Shown here: positions 1 to 6,696 of the stretch, piece by piece | Layout of the letters: each line of letters opens with the position of its first letter | Numbering within the stretch: position 1 is the stretch's first letter | Source of the DNA: Thermoplasmata archaeon | GTDB taxonomy: Archaea > Thermoplasmatota > Thermoplasmata > Thermoplasmatales > Thermoplasmataceae | Direction: 5' to 3' | Length of the DNA: 20,661 nt | Assembly (NCBI GenBank): GCA_021799315.1 | Contig: JAJZAR010000014.1 | Location: 1 to 20,661, forward strand | The notes under the pieces: model-generated | The model's database searches: none | The model's input: the letters and a program-made list of their open reading frames with translations, nothing else | Told to the model about the DNA's origin: nothing | Made by a program: the position numbers and the translations under genes

Positions 1-724
1 GAATATAGAGTCTCTGTATTATTATGTCGTAAAAGCAATGAAGGATAAGAAGCTGGTCAAAAAATTTGCAATTCCTATCGGTATCATCTTGCTCGTCTAT
101 GGAATTACCGTCATATCACTTCTTGCATTTTTTGATCTCACTGGGAAAATTAACACCAGCCCTTCATTATACGCATATACATTGGTCATAATAGCCATTG
201 GTGCTTATTCATTCGAAAGAGGTTTCGGTATAAAGCAGAAAATTGGCAAGCTTATGAATGAAGTTAAAGCTTATTCAGAACAGGCTCGAGTTATGCTAAT
301 ATCTTCACTCATTTCAATAGGCATAGTGCTTGTGGGTATTACTTCTACGTATTCCATATTGTATGGAAAGACACCTGTACTCGATAGAATCCTCCTCTTC
401 GTCGAAATATTCAGTATCTGGGCATATGCATCACTTGCATCAAGAGCTCTTTTCAAAATAGCAGATATTTTCATACAGGGAACTAGTCTGATGCCAAACA
501 CTCTTGTTTATGTGGTACCTTTTTCGTTATCCGCAGAACTGACCTTTATAGGCATACTTGGATATCTAAGATATTCTTTGAAGTTTGTCGATCTTGGAAA
601 CGGCTTTGCTTCAGTCATTCTCATACTACTTGGGATTTCTTTTGCCCTCATAACTGCTGGTGTTCACAAGAAGAAAATGTCAATTTATGAGCAGAAAGAA
701 CTCATTGGCAGGGAAAATCACTGA
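1..724 (+). CDS. DUF373 family membrane protein, 5'-truncated by window start
   Basis: The frame is open to the left edge (codons begin at base 2), and the residues before the first ATG at 38 (NIESLYYYVVKA) read as real protein. The gene therefore starts outside the window and 38 is not its start. The visible part has a short linker, then six hydrophobic segments (beginning IPIGIILLVYG and ending VILILLGISFALITAG), then a basic cytoplasmic tail. From memory this matches the C-terminal membrane half of the archaeal DUF373/COG2237 family: an N-terminal soluble domain, the linker 'ES-YY-(I/V)-KA', then about six transmembrane helices. The function of that family is unknown. The stop TGA (722-724) shares one base with the mptE start (TGATG), so the two genes are translationally coupled. 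The family call is from pattern memory, but the membrane topology is clear. Confidence 0.8.
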   Translation, partial: NIESLYYYVVKAMKDKKLVKKFAIPIGIILLVYGITVISLLAFFDLTGKINTSPSLYAYTLVIIAIGAYSFERGFGIKQKIGKLMNEVKAYSEQARVMLISSLISIGIVLVGITSTYSILYGKTPVLDRILLFVEIFSIWAYASLASRALFKIADIFIQGTSLMPNTLVYVVPFSLSAELTFIGILGYLRYSLKFVDLGNGFASVILILLGISFALITAGVHKKKMSIYEQKELIGRENH

Positions 725-1368
725 TGAAGTGGGCAGAAATTTATCAAGAGATATGCAATAATCTTCACATAAACTGTGCCAGAGATAAAGAAGCATCTCT
801 GTTATTAAGTTCATTTCAGCCTGATGCTGAAAAACTTCTCCAATTGCTGAACCACTATAGAAACCGTGATTTTACTGTCATTGGCCCTCATGGAGGTAAA
901 TTTTATTCCGGGAATACCAATATCATAATCGTTGCAGATTCGGCAATTGATCGAGTCCAGAATACGCCTCATTTAATTGTGACAGACCTTGATGGAAATC
1001 TCCATAAAATACTGGATTATTTCCATTCTGGCAGCATTCTGTGTATACATGCCCATGGCGATAACATAAATCAGATGGCTTCTTTCATGCCTATGGTGGG
1101 ATCTTCATTTATCGGGACATCTCAGGTACCAGAGGAAAAATATTTGATGAACATTGAAGGTTTTACTGACGGAGACAGGGCTGTCATCATGGCAGACCGA
1201 TTAGGGGCTAAAACAATACGACTTGATGGTTTCAATTTCTCTGAGCCTGTTGAGAAAAAAAATAGCAGGGATAAGAACTTGAAGTTGAAATATGCTGAGA
1301 TGATAATTAGGAGTGTAGTGGAAAGGAGAACTGGCAGGACGTGTACCATTATCCCTAAGTTTTTTTGA
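724..1368 (+). CDS. mptE: 6-hydroxymethyl-7,8-dihydropterin diphosphokinase, MptE-like (DUF115)
   Basis: This 214-aa soluble protein resembles the archaeal MptE/DUF115 (COG1634) family. Those enzymes transfer diphosphate from ATP to 6-hydroxymethyl-7,8-dihydropterin on the way to methanopterin or folate. Visible family marks are a GPHGGKF turn near residue 54, ADSAI, the acidic motif VTDLDG near 86-91, HAHGDN near 109-114, and GFTDGDRAV near 146-154 followed by LGAKTIRLDGFNF. Length fits the family. The ATG overlaps the upstream stop by one base, so it belongs to the DUF373 operon. Its last 14 bases overlap the 3' end of the convergent ComB-like gene. A folate-dependent enzyme pair lies about 4.5 kb downstream, so a pterin cofactor role is sensible. 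The exact end product (folate or methanopterin type) cannot be read from the sequence. Confidence 0.8.
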   Translation: MKWAEIYQEICNNLHINCARDKEASLLLSSFQPDAEKLLQLLNHYRNRDFTVIGPHGGKFYSGNTNIIIVADSAIDRVQNTPHLIVTDLDGNLHKILDYFHSGSILCIHAHGDNINQMASFMPMVGSSFIGTSQVPEEKYLMNIEGFTDGDRAVIMADRLGAKTIRLDGFNFSEPVEKKNSRDKNLKLKYAEMIIRSVVERRTGRTCTIIPKFF

Positions 1369-2008
1369 CAATTGAAGCATCTGTATAAACAACAGGAAAA
1401 TCTACTATATCCACACTGAGGCAGAATGGAATATCCTTTCCTCCTCCAATGAGGGTTAATCTTTTGGTTCCACTCCCTTGTTTAGTGAGTTCAATATATT
1501 TATTGAAATCCTTTTTTCCATTTTCAAAATATTCTCTGGCAAACTGTGCAAAATAGTAATCTTCATCTGCCTTTCCATCAGGCCTACCTGATACAACCAC
1601 ATCAAGCTCCGGGACATCGCTAAAGCACTGTGCCGTGGCACTGAAATTGACGTAGGACGTTATGAATACTTCCCCTTTGTTTTTGATTTTTTCAAGAACC
1701 TTTGTGCCATTGGTTGATGTCAGTATCACTGTTTTTCCAGTGAGATCTCTTCTGGACACTTCATAGGGTGAGTTGCTCATTTCAAACCCAGGCACTTTGA
1801 ATCCATACCTTTCTCCGGCAAGAATGAAGTTACTATTTTCTCTCTTGATTTTTTTGGCCTTTGAGACGGAGTCAGTTGGGATAATCTTAATGGAACCAGA
1901 CTTCAACATCATTGGTATTGTGGTTGTTGATCTGTATATATCTACGAGTAATTTTGGATTTTCTGAAAATTTTGTCTCCTTACGCCCATCCACAATATTT
2001 ACTTTCAC
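1355..2008 (-). CDS. ComB-like phosphatase (2-phosphosulfolactate phosphatase family)
   Basis: This 217-aa protein has the ComB signatures: VDIYRSTTTI (residues 22-31, family form IDVLRATTT), LAGERYGFKVPGFEMSNSP (63-81), TSTNGTKVL (97-105), and a C-terminal GRPDGKADEDYYFA segment. ComB removes phosphate from 2-phosphosulfolactate in coenzyme M synthesis. The family also occurs in organisms that do not make coenzyme M, so the substrate here is uncertain. The start is GTG at 2008; there is no clear SD, but a TATA-like element at 2029-2036 lies about 24 nt upstream, as for a leaderless mRNA. It is divergent from rpl11 across 54 bp and its 3' end overlaps mptE by 14 bp. No coenzyme M pathway partner is visible. 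Confidence 0.72.
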   Translation of the reverse strand: MKVNIVDGRKETKFSENPKLLVDIYRSTTTIPMMLKSGSIKIIPTDSVSKAKKIKRENSNFILAGERYGFKVPGFEMSNSPYEVSRRDLTGKTVILTSTNGTKVLEKIKNKGEVFITSYVNFSATAQCFSDVPELDVVVSGRPDGKADEDYYFAQFAREYFENGKKDFNKYIELTKQGSGTKRLTLIGGGKDIPFCLSVDIVDFPVVYTDASIVKKT

Positions 2009-2026
2009 ACATGGATAAAGTAAAAA

Positions 2027-2040
2027 GGTATTAAAATGAA
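2027..2040. promoter_or_regulatory. Shared TATA-like element between divergent comB-like and rpl11 genes
   Basis: The 54-bp divergent gap contains a single AT element, TATTAAAA at 2029-2036. Its centre lies about 24 nt from the GTG of the ComB-like gene on one side and about 30 nt from the rpl11 ATG on the other, both within archaeal TATA-to-start range for leaderless or nearly leaderless mRNAs. Neither start has a convincing SD. A second weaker candidate (CTATATCT, 2044-2051) is too close to the rpl11 ATG. Confidence 0.45.
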
Positions 2041-2062
2041 ATAGCTATATCTCTAGGAAATC

Positions 2063-2536
2063 ATGGCACAAGAAGTAAGAACAATGGTAGAAGGGGGAAA
2101 AGCAACCACAGGACCACCGTTAGGACCAGCACTGGGTCCACTGGGTCTTAATCTAGGTCAAATAGTCAAAGAGATCAACGATAAAACAAAGGATTTCGCA
2201 GGAATGCAAGTACCCATAATCCTTACAGTGACTGACCCCGCAAAGAAGATATATGAAATAAAGGTAGGGGTACCCCCAACATCTGCTCTCCTCAAAAAGG
2301 AACTGAATATTCCAACTGCTTCCGGAAAGAGGAAAGAGACAGTAGCCGGGAATGCTACAATGGAGCAAATTGTAAAGGTAGCTAAGGCAAAGATGGATTC
2401 CATGATGGCAAATGACCTCCGGGCAGCTGTTCTTGAAGTTCTCGGCACTGCATTCTCTTCAGGCATAAATGTGGAGGGAAAGGATGCAAAAGAGATCCAA
2501 TCTCTTATAAAAGAAGGGAAAATGAGCATAGAATAA
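2063..2536 (+). CDS. rpl11: Large ribosomal subunit protein uL11 (L11)
   Basis: This 157-aa protein has the uL11 N-terminal signature (VEGGKATTGPPLGPALGPLG, residues 9-28). It continues with NLGQIVKEIN and a C-terminal rRNA-binding domain including GVPPTSALLKKELNI and VLGTAFSSGINVEG. uL11 binds the GTPase-associated region of 23S rRNA at the stalk base, next to P0 encoded downstream. It is of normal archaeal length. It is the first gene of the stalk cluster but is separated from rpl1 by 83 bp that contain a separate promoter-like element. There is no SD before the ATG, so a leaderless or short-leader transcript is likely. The nusG/secE genes often found upstream of rpl11 are not here. Confidence 0.97.
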   Translation: MAQEVRTMVEGGKATTGPPLGPALGPLGLNLGQIVKEINDKTKDFAGMQVPIILTVTDPAKKIYEIKVGVPPTSALLKKELNIPTASGKRKETVAGNATMEQIVKVAKAKMDSMMANDLRAAVLEVLGTAFSSGINVEGKDAKEIQSLIKEGKMSIE

Positions 2537-2555
2537 AGGAAAATATTTAATGAAT
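2537..2555 (+). promoter_or_regulatory. Probable internal promoter for rpl1-rpl10-rpl12
   Basis: Immediately after the rpl11 stop, a purine-rich BRE-like AAGGAAA runs into a TATA-like AATATTTAA (about 2542-2550). A start about 25 nt further on, near 2568-2575, would give a leader of about 45-50 nt ending in a strong SD (CAGGAGGG, 2607-2614). Confidence 0.5.
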
Positions 2556-2566
2556 AAATGATATCA

Positions 2567-2619
2567 GGGTAAGACGTAAGGTACCCGTTGCACTGCGGCA
2601 TTGCCTCAGGAGGGATTAA
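2567..2619 (+). promoter_or_regulatory. Structured 5' leader of the L1 operon, with strong SD (candidate L1 autoregulatory site)
   Basis: This leader holds GGGTA (2567-2571) pairing with TACCC (2582-2586) over a 10-nt loop. A possible second, mutually exclusive hairpin is CCGT/GCGG (2585-2598), and GGC-ATT-GCC follows at 2598-2606. The SD AGGAGGG (2608-2614) sits 5 nt before the ATG. L1 is known to repress its own mRNA in bacteria and some archaea by binding an rRNA-like site in the leader or early coding region. A role here is inferred from position and structure, since I could not align it to the 23S L1 site. Confidence 0.4.
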
Positions 2620-3264
2620 ATGGCACTAGAAGAAAAAATTAAACAAGCAATTAAGGATTCAACAGAGCGTAAATTCTTAGAATCTCTAGAAATCTCAGTA
2701 AACCTGCGAGGGGTTGATTTAAGCAACCCTAAAAACAGGATAAATGAAGAGATAGTTCTACCAAAGGGAAGAGGACGAGAAATTAAAGTAGCACTGTTTG
2801 GAAGCGAAGAAATGAGAGGAAGAGTTAAGGACACAGCAGATTTTGTATTTGGAGCAGAAGATCTGTCGAAGTTTGCAGATGATAAAAAGGCATTCAAGAA
2901 ATTGGTCAACCAGATAGACTTCTTTCTGGCAGAGGCAAATCTTATGGCAACCATTGGTAAATCACTGGGTACTGTTCTGGGTCCAAGAGGAAAAATACCT
3001 CGACCCATTCCACCGTCTGTAGACCCTTCTAACTCCATAGTTCTATTGAAAAAAACCGTAAGGGTCAGAAGTAGGGACAAAAGAACTTTTCACGTACCAG
3101 TGGGTAATAAGAACATGAGCGAGAAGGACGTTGCGGAAAATATTAAGGAAGTTATGAAAAGAATAGCTTCAAAACTTGAGAAGGGTTACGGTAGCATAGA
3201 CTCTATTTATCTGAAAACGACAATGGGAAAGGCAGTGAAACTTGAAGGAGGAGAGCTACAATGA
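2620..3264 (+). CDS. rpl1: Large ribosomal subunit protein uL1 (L1)
   Basis: This 214-aa protein has the archaeal L1 pattern: an N-terminal FLESLEISVNLRGVDL, LPKGRGREIKVALFG, the domain-II segment FFLAEANLMATIGKSLGTVLGPRGKIPRPIPP, then VRVRSRDKRTFHVPVGN and the C-terminal SIYLKTTMGKAVKL. L1 forms the mobile L1 stalk near the E site and is a known translational autorepressor. It has a strong upstream SD and its stop overlaps the rpl10 ATG by four bases (ATGA), indicating translational coupling. Length is normal for the family. Confidence 0.97.
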   Translation: MALEEKIKQAIKDSTERKFLESLEISVNLRGVDLSNPKNRINEEIVLPKGRGREIKVALFGSEEMRGRVKDTADFVFGAEDLSKFADDKKAFKKLVNQIDFFLAEANLMATIGKSLGTVLGPRGKIPRPIPPSVDPSNSIVLLKKTVRVRSRDKRTFHVPVGNKNMSEKDVAENIKEVMKRIASKLEKGYGSIDSIYLKTTMGKAVKLEGGELQ

Positions 3265-4187
3265 CGGCAACCCCTCAATGGAAAATTGATCTTGTCAACA
3301 AAACTGCTGAAGAAATGTCCAAGAGTCCTGTGGTTGCATTTGTCAGCATTAAGGGCATAAGGAACAAGCAGCTGCAAAGTATAAGAAGAAATTTGAAAGG
3401 GGAAGCGAACATAAGAATTCTCCGAGGAACCCTGCTGACAAAAGCTCTTGAGAAGAATGGCGATGAAAGCCTCGCTAAATTGAAACAATTTATAGGTGGG
3501 CAAATTGCACTTATCACATCAAAAGATGCACCTTCAAAGCTATACGAAAAATTAGAAGCCAACAGACAGCAGGCCCCTGTTAAGGGTGGAGAAATTGCCG
3601 AGGAGGACATAATAGTAGAAGCCAAGGATACAAATTTCCCGCCAGGACCCATGATAAGTGAATTTCAGAAAGTTGGATTGCAGGCTGCTATCGAGAAGGG
3701 AAAGATTGTCATAAAGAAAGAATCAGTAATGGTGAAGAAAGGAGACAAAATCTCAAGAGAAAAGGCCAAGGTTCTTGAAAAACTTGAAATATTCCCTCTA
3801 AACGTTGGACTGGATGTTATCACGGCACTCAGCGAAGGTTTATTGTATGATAAGGAGGCATTGTCTCTTACTCCAGCAAGGGTAATGGAGGAGATAGCAT
3901 CAGCATTTGTCAAGAGCAAGGCTCTTGCAACCGATATTACTTTCCTCGTGAAAGAGATCATTCCCGAACTCCTTGTTAAGGCGAGAGTGCAGGCTGAAAG
4001 CCTTGCTATGAAAGCAGACTTTGTTGACGAAAGCAACATGGGCACTTTCATACTGAAGGCTCTAAACCAAGCTAACGCCATTGCTCAGAGCACGGGAGGA
4101 GATACAAAGAAAGTAATAGAGGAGAAGAAGGAAGAAGAACCAAAGGAAGAGGATAGTTCCGAAGGATTCGGGGCTCTCTTCGGATAG
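3261..4187 (+). CDS. rpl10: Large ribosomal subunit protein uL10 (acidic stalk protein P0)
   Basis: This 308-aa archaeal P0 anchors L12 dimers on the 23S GTPase-associated centre. The N-terminal rRNA-binding domain includes PVVAFVSIKGIRNKQLQSIR. An inserted domain follows (NFPPGPMISEFQKVGLQAAIEKGKI and a KGDKISREKAKVLEKL segment), then helical L12-binding repeats (about residues 215-270). The charged hinge EEKKEEEPKEEDSSE ends in the conserved GFGALFG tail. The start is fixed by the SD GGAGGAG in the end of rpl1 and the four-base overlap. A second SD (AGGAGGT) between its stop and rpl12 serves the next gene. Confidence 0.97.
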   Translation: MTATPQWKIDLVNKTAEEMSKSPVVAFVSIKGIRNKQLQSIRRNLKGEANIRILRGTLLTKALEKNGDESLAKLKQFIGGQIALITSKDAPSKLYEKLEANRQQAPVKGGEIAEEDIIVEAKDTNFPPGPMISEFQKVGLQAAIEKGKIVIKKESVMVKKGDKISREKAKVLEKLEIFPLNVGLDVITALSEGLLYDKEALSLTPARVMEEIASAFVKSKALATDITFLVKEIIPELLVKARVQAESLAMKADFVDESNMGTFILKALNQANAIAQSTGGDTKKVIEEKKEEEPKEEDSSEGFGALFG

Positions 4188-4204
4188 ACAGGAGGTAGAA
4201 AAAA

Positions 4205-4513
4205 ATGGAATATATATATGGAGCCCTGTTGTTACACGCAGCAGGCAAAGAAATCGATGAGGACAAATTGAAGAAGGTTCTGGTAGAGGCAGGAATCGGT
4301 CCAGACGAGGCAAGACTGAAATCTCTGGTTACCAGCTTGAAGGACGTTAACATTGAAGAAGTAATGAAGAATGCAGCTGCAGCTTCAGTAGCTTCTGCAC
4401 CAGCTAGCGCACCTGAAAAGTCTGCTAAGAAACCAGAGGCCAAAAAGGAAGAAGAGAAGCCAGAGGCAAACGAAGAAGATGCAATGGCAGGACTGAGCTC
4501 ACTATTCGGATGA
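4205..4513 (+). CDS. rpl12: Large ribosomal subunit stalk protein L12 (P1)
   Basis: This 102-aa archaeal P1/L12 has the N-terminal dimerisation and P0-binding helices MEYIYGALLLHAAGKEIDED and VLVEAGIGPDEARLKSLVTSL. An alanine-rich and then Glu/Lys-rich hinge follows, and the C-terminal factor-binding tail AMAGLSSLFG matches the tail of P0. It recruits elongation factors to the ribosome. The SD AGGAGGT lies 8 nt before the ATG, and the gene is 17 bp behind rpl10. Confidence 0.97.
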   Translation: MEYIYGALLLHAAGKEIDEDKLKKVLVEAGIGPDEARLKSLVTSLKDVNIEEVMKNAAAASVASAPASAPEKSAKKPEAKKEEEKPEANEEDAMAGLSSLFG

Positions 4514-4517
4514 AAGC

Positions 4518-4709
4518 ATGAACTGGAAAGAGTTTATAACAGGAATAATTCTATATTTTCTGCCAATAACACTCTTTATAGTATCTATTGCTGTAGTTCC
4601 AAATGCATTGTGGGTGGCCATATCCGTAACTTGGATATTCACTTCAATACTCTACAAAGTTATTCTTATCCCTGATGTGAACGAAAGAACAAACAGATCA
4701 CGCTTTTAA
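4518..4709 (+). CDS. Small two-helix membrane protein, unknown function
   Basis: This 63-aa ORF begins 4 bp after the rpl12 stop. It encodes a short amphipathic start (MNWKEFITG), two hydrophobic helices (about residues 8-30 and 32-52, separated by PNA), and a charged tail ending RTNRSRF. The SD is weak (GGATGA overlapping the rpl12 end), so it would be read by coupling to rpl12. A T-tract terminator follows directly, which suggests it is the last gene of the stalk operon. I do not recognise the family. The small size makes it less certain than its neighbours, but the position and clean TM pattern argue for a real gene. Confidence 0.6.
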   Translation: MNWKEFITGIILYFLPITLFIVSIAVVPNALWVAISVTWIFTSILYKVILIPDVNERTNRSRF

Positions 4710-4722
4710 ATCTTTTTTCAAT
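4702..4722 (+). terminator. T-tract terminator of the ribosomal stalk operon
   Basis: CTTTTAAATC followed by TTTTTT (4713-4718) lies right after the 63-aa gene, typical of archaeal oligo-T termination. A second T7 run is at 4782-4788. Confidence 0.55.
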
Positions 4723-5070
4723 ATATTTTATAACTATTCGTAGACAAGTCTGTATTTTAAATTTTCAACAATTCAGTTTCGTTTTTTTGTGTAATAATGA
4801 GTTATGTTTCTCATAAATGTTGAGCCTCTTCTTTCCAGATGATTATCCTTAAAAATATGCACATTAAAATTGCACCCTTGGTATGGCACTGCTGCTCTTT
4901 AGCTGGTGTATTATAGGCAAATTGTGCCTGAATATTAGTATACCTCTTTCTTAGTCTTATGACACACATCTTTTGAGAAGAGCTGAATAAATAATAATTT
5001 GGTTAGTAAATATCTGAAAATATGATCATTGTATGGTATAAACTATTGTTTATCCATACTTTTATTGGGT
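4719..5070. other. Non-coding interval, AT-rich
   Basis: About 350 bp with no convincing ORF on either strand. It contains T-runs (4713-4718, 4782-4788), a weak hairpin AGGCA/TGCCT (4915-4929) and the strong inverted repeat at 5031-5059, which is listed separately. No tRNA-like or known ncRNA-like pattern was recognised. Confidence 0.6.
5031..5059. repeat. 12-bp inverted repeat with one bulged base, hairpin near a 3' end
   Basis: GTATGG-T-ATAAAC pairs with GTTTATCCATAC around a TATT loop: twelve base pairs with a single unpaired T on the 5' side. It starts 11 bp beyond the stop of the minus-strand gene ending at 5071. On the plus strand it is followed by TTTTATT. It may be a 3'-end stem of the minus-strand mRNA or a terminator acting on plus-strand transcription. 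Confidence 0.6.
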
Positions 5071-5601
5071 TCAGTATGCTGCATCTGGTAGAGAGGGTGT
5101 TTTATTCTTAAGGATCAGACCAATAATAAGCATCACGAAGCCCACAAAGCCAAGCATTATCCCAAGTATGGTTGGCAACAGACTAAATATCAATGAAGAG
5201 TCCGCTTCATTTGTCAGTGTGATTTTGGCAATAGCATTTGAAGTCGAAACAGAGACAATTGTATACGTGCCCGCACTCATGGCCGTGAATTCAAGGGTCG
5301 AGACACCTGAAGTGTTAGAGGTGGTTCCTCCGGTAATTGCATATTGTTTCACATTGGATGCATTTACAAGATATGAATCGGACGAGTGAATAATGTAAAG
5401 GGTTGTACCTGGTTCTGACGTTACTATGGTCAAATTTCCTGAAAGGACTGTAAAAGATGGGCTCTGATAAACTCCGGTAGAACTCTCAGTCATTTGTTCT
5501 GTCTTTACAAGGCCATGAAGACCCAGATCCCCGCCACCAAAGAATAGCACCGCTCCAACAATTAAAAAAATCAGCCCGATCATGACAATTTTCTTTCTCA
5601 T
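5071..5601 (-). CDS. Predicted surface protein with N- and C-terminal membrane helices
   Basis: This 176-aa protein has an N-terminal basic stretch and hydrophobic segment (MRKKIVMIGLIFLIVGAVLF). A Ser/Thr-rich extracytoplasmic region of about 110 residues follows, predicted beta-rich, with N-glycosylation sequons (NLT, NAS, NTS). Then come a second hydrophobic segment (LLPTILGIMLGFVGFVMLIIGLIL) and a short KNK tail. The extracytoplasmic part could form a small beta-sandwich (YIIHSSDSYLV, AGTYTIVSVST). I know of no assignable enzymatic motif. It stands alone, divergent from the formiminotransferase operon. A TATA-like AAATATTAAT at 5631-5640 lies upstream and a weak purine-rich GGGAG precedes the ATG. 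Confidence 0.75.
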   Translation of the reverse strand: MRKKIVMIGLIFLIVGAVLFFGGGDLGLHGLVKTEQMTESSTGVYQSPSFTVLSGNLTIVTSEPGTTLYIIHSSDSYLVNASNVKQYAITGGTTSNTSGVSTLEFTAMSAGTYTIVSVSTSNAIAKITLTNEADSSLIFSLLPTILGIMLGFVGFVMLIIGLILKNKTPSLPDAAY

Positions 5602-5626
5602 TGCTCCCGTTAATCATCCTTTTAAT

Positions 5627-5642
5627 CTTAATTAATATTTTT
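5627..5642 (-). promoter_or_regulatory. Promoter-like TATA box for the surface-protein gene
   Basis: On the minus strand, AAATATTAATTAAG is centred about 34 nt before the ATG at 5601. This would place the transcription start only a few bases upstream of the start codon. Confidence 0.4.
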
Positions 5643-5767
5643 ACTCTTTTGATTCTTTATATCTCTATTGTTGCTATTAATATCATGGTATGTAAAGCAT
5701 ATGGATTTTAGGGGAATGTTACAACATTACTCCAAGAATTTCTTAGCGGGTAATTAAAGGAATGGGA

Positions 5768-5781
5768 AGTTAATTTAATTC
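5768..5781 (+). promoter_or_regulatory. Promoter-like TATA box for the formiminotransferase operon
   Basis: GTTAATTTAATT is centred near 5775, 25 nt before the ATG at 5800. This fits a leaderless transcript and argues against the earlier in-frame ATG at 5785. Confidence 0.45.
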
Positions 5782-5799
5782 TTTATGAATAGGGTAATA

Positions 5800-6696
5800 A
5801 TGAAATTAATAGAGTGTGTTCCAAATTTCAGCGAAGGAAAAAATAGATCCGTAGTGGATTCCATTGTGAGCGAAATTGCCAGCGTGCATGACGTGAAGAT
5901 TCTAGATGTGGAACTTGATGCGAATCATAACAGAAGTGTTGTTTCATTCACAAGTCCACCAGAAGTTGCAGTGGAGGCTGCTTTCAGAGGAATACGGAAA
6001 GCCGCCGAATTGATCGATATGGATAGCCACAAGGGAGAACATCCTCGATTTGGCGCATCAGATGTTATACCATTCATACCTGTCTCAGATGTTTCTCTCA
6101 AGGAATGCGTTGAACTTGCGAGGGAACTGGGAAAGAGAGTTGGAGAGGAAATTAACATACCTGTATTTCTCTATTCAGATGCAGCCACAACGGAGTCAAG
6201 AAAAAATCTGGAGGATATAAGAAATAGGAACTTTCAATATGAACAGATAAGAGTGGAGATTGGCAAGGGACAGTATGTGCCAGACTTCGGTCCACTGGAA
6301 GTGAGTAAGGCCGGCGTATCAATCATTGGCGCAAGAAACTTTCTTGTGGCTTATAATGTGAACCTGCACTCTCAGAACATGGAAATTGGGAAGAAGATAG
6401 CTAAGGCCTTGAGAGCCAAAGATGGAGGCCTTGCCTTTGTGAAAGCTCTTGCATTTTATCTTGAAGATAAAAAGTGTGTTCAAATTTCAATGAATCTTAC
6501 AAATTTCAAAAAAACTCCCATTTACAGAGCATATGAAATGGTTAAACTGGAAGCTTCAAGGTACGGGATTGAGATAATGGAATCTGAAGTGATTGGACTT
6601 GTTCCTCTGGAAGCCATTGTTGAATCATCAAGGTTCTTTCTCAGGATGAACGGATTCAAGTCCAACCAGATATTCGAAACGAGGGTGTGGGAATAA
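5800..6696 (+). CDS. Glutamate formimidoyltransferase (FtcD N-terminal-type, stand-alone)
   Basis: This enzyme transfers the formimino group of N-formimino-L-glutamate to tetrahydrofolate. The signatures are clear: N-terminal IECVPNFSEG, the active-site block SHKGEHPRFGASDVIPFIP with its catalytic His, then YSDAATTESRKNLEDIRN and GPLEVSKAGVSIIGARNFLVAYNVNL. From ATG 5800 it is 298 aa, normal for the stand-alone transferase. The frame also has an ATG at 5785, but the family begins right before the IECVPNFSEG block, and the TATA spacing and an AGGGT purine stretch favour 5800. Its stop overlaps the cyclodeaminase start by one base. No other histidine-degradation gene (hutH, hutU) is in view. 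Confidence 0.92.
   Translation: MKLIECVPNFSEGKNRSVVDSIVSEIASVHDVKILDVELDANHNRSVVSFTSPPEVAVEAAFRGIRKAAELIDMDSHKGEHPRFGASDVIPFIPVSDVSLKECVELARELGKRVGEEINIPVFLYSDAATTESRKNLEDIRNRNFQYEQIRVEIGKGQYVPDFGPLEVSKAGVSIIGARNFLVAYNVNLHSQNMEIGKKIAKALRAKDGGLAFVKALAFYLEDKKCVQISMNLTNFKKTPIYRAYEMVKLEASRYGIEIMESEVIGLVPLEAIVESSRFFLRMNGFKSNQIFETRVWE

Noticed and set aside
5785..5799. Earlier ATG start for the formiminotransferase
   Set aside because: It lies only about 10 nt after the TATA-like box, and family members begin right before the ECVPNFSEG block, so ATG 5800 fits better.
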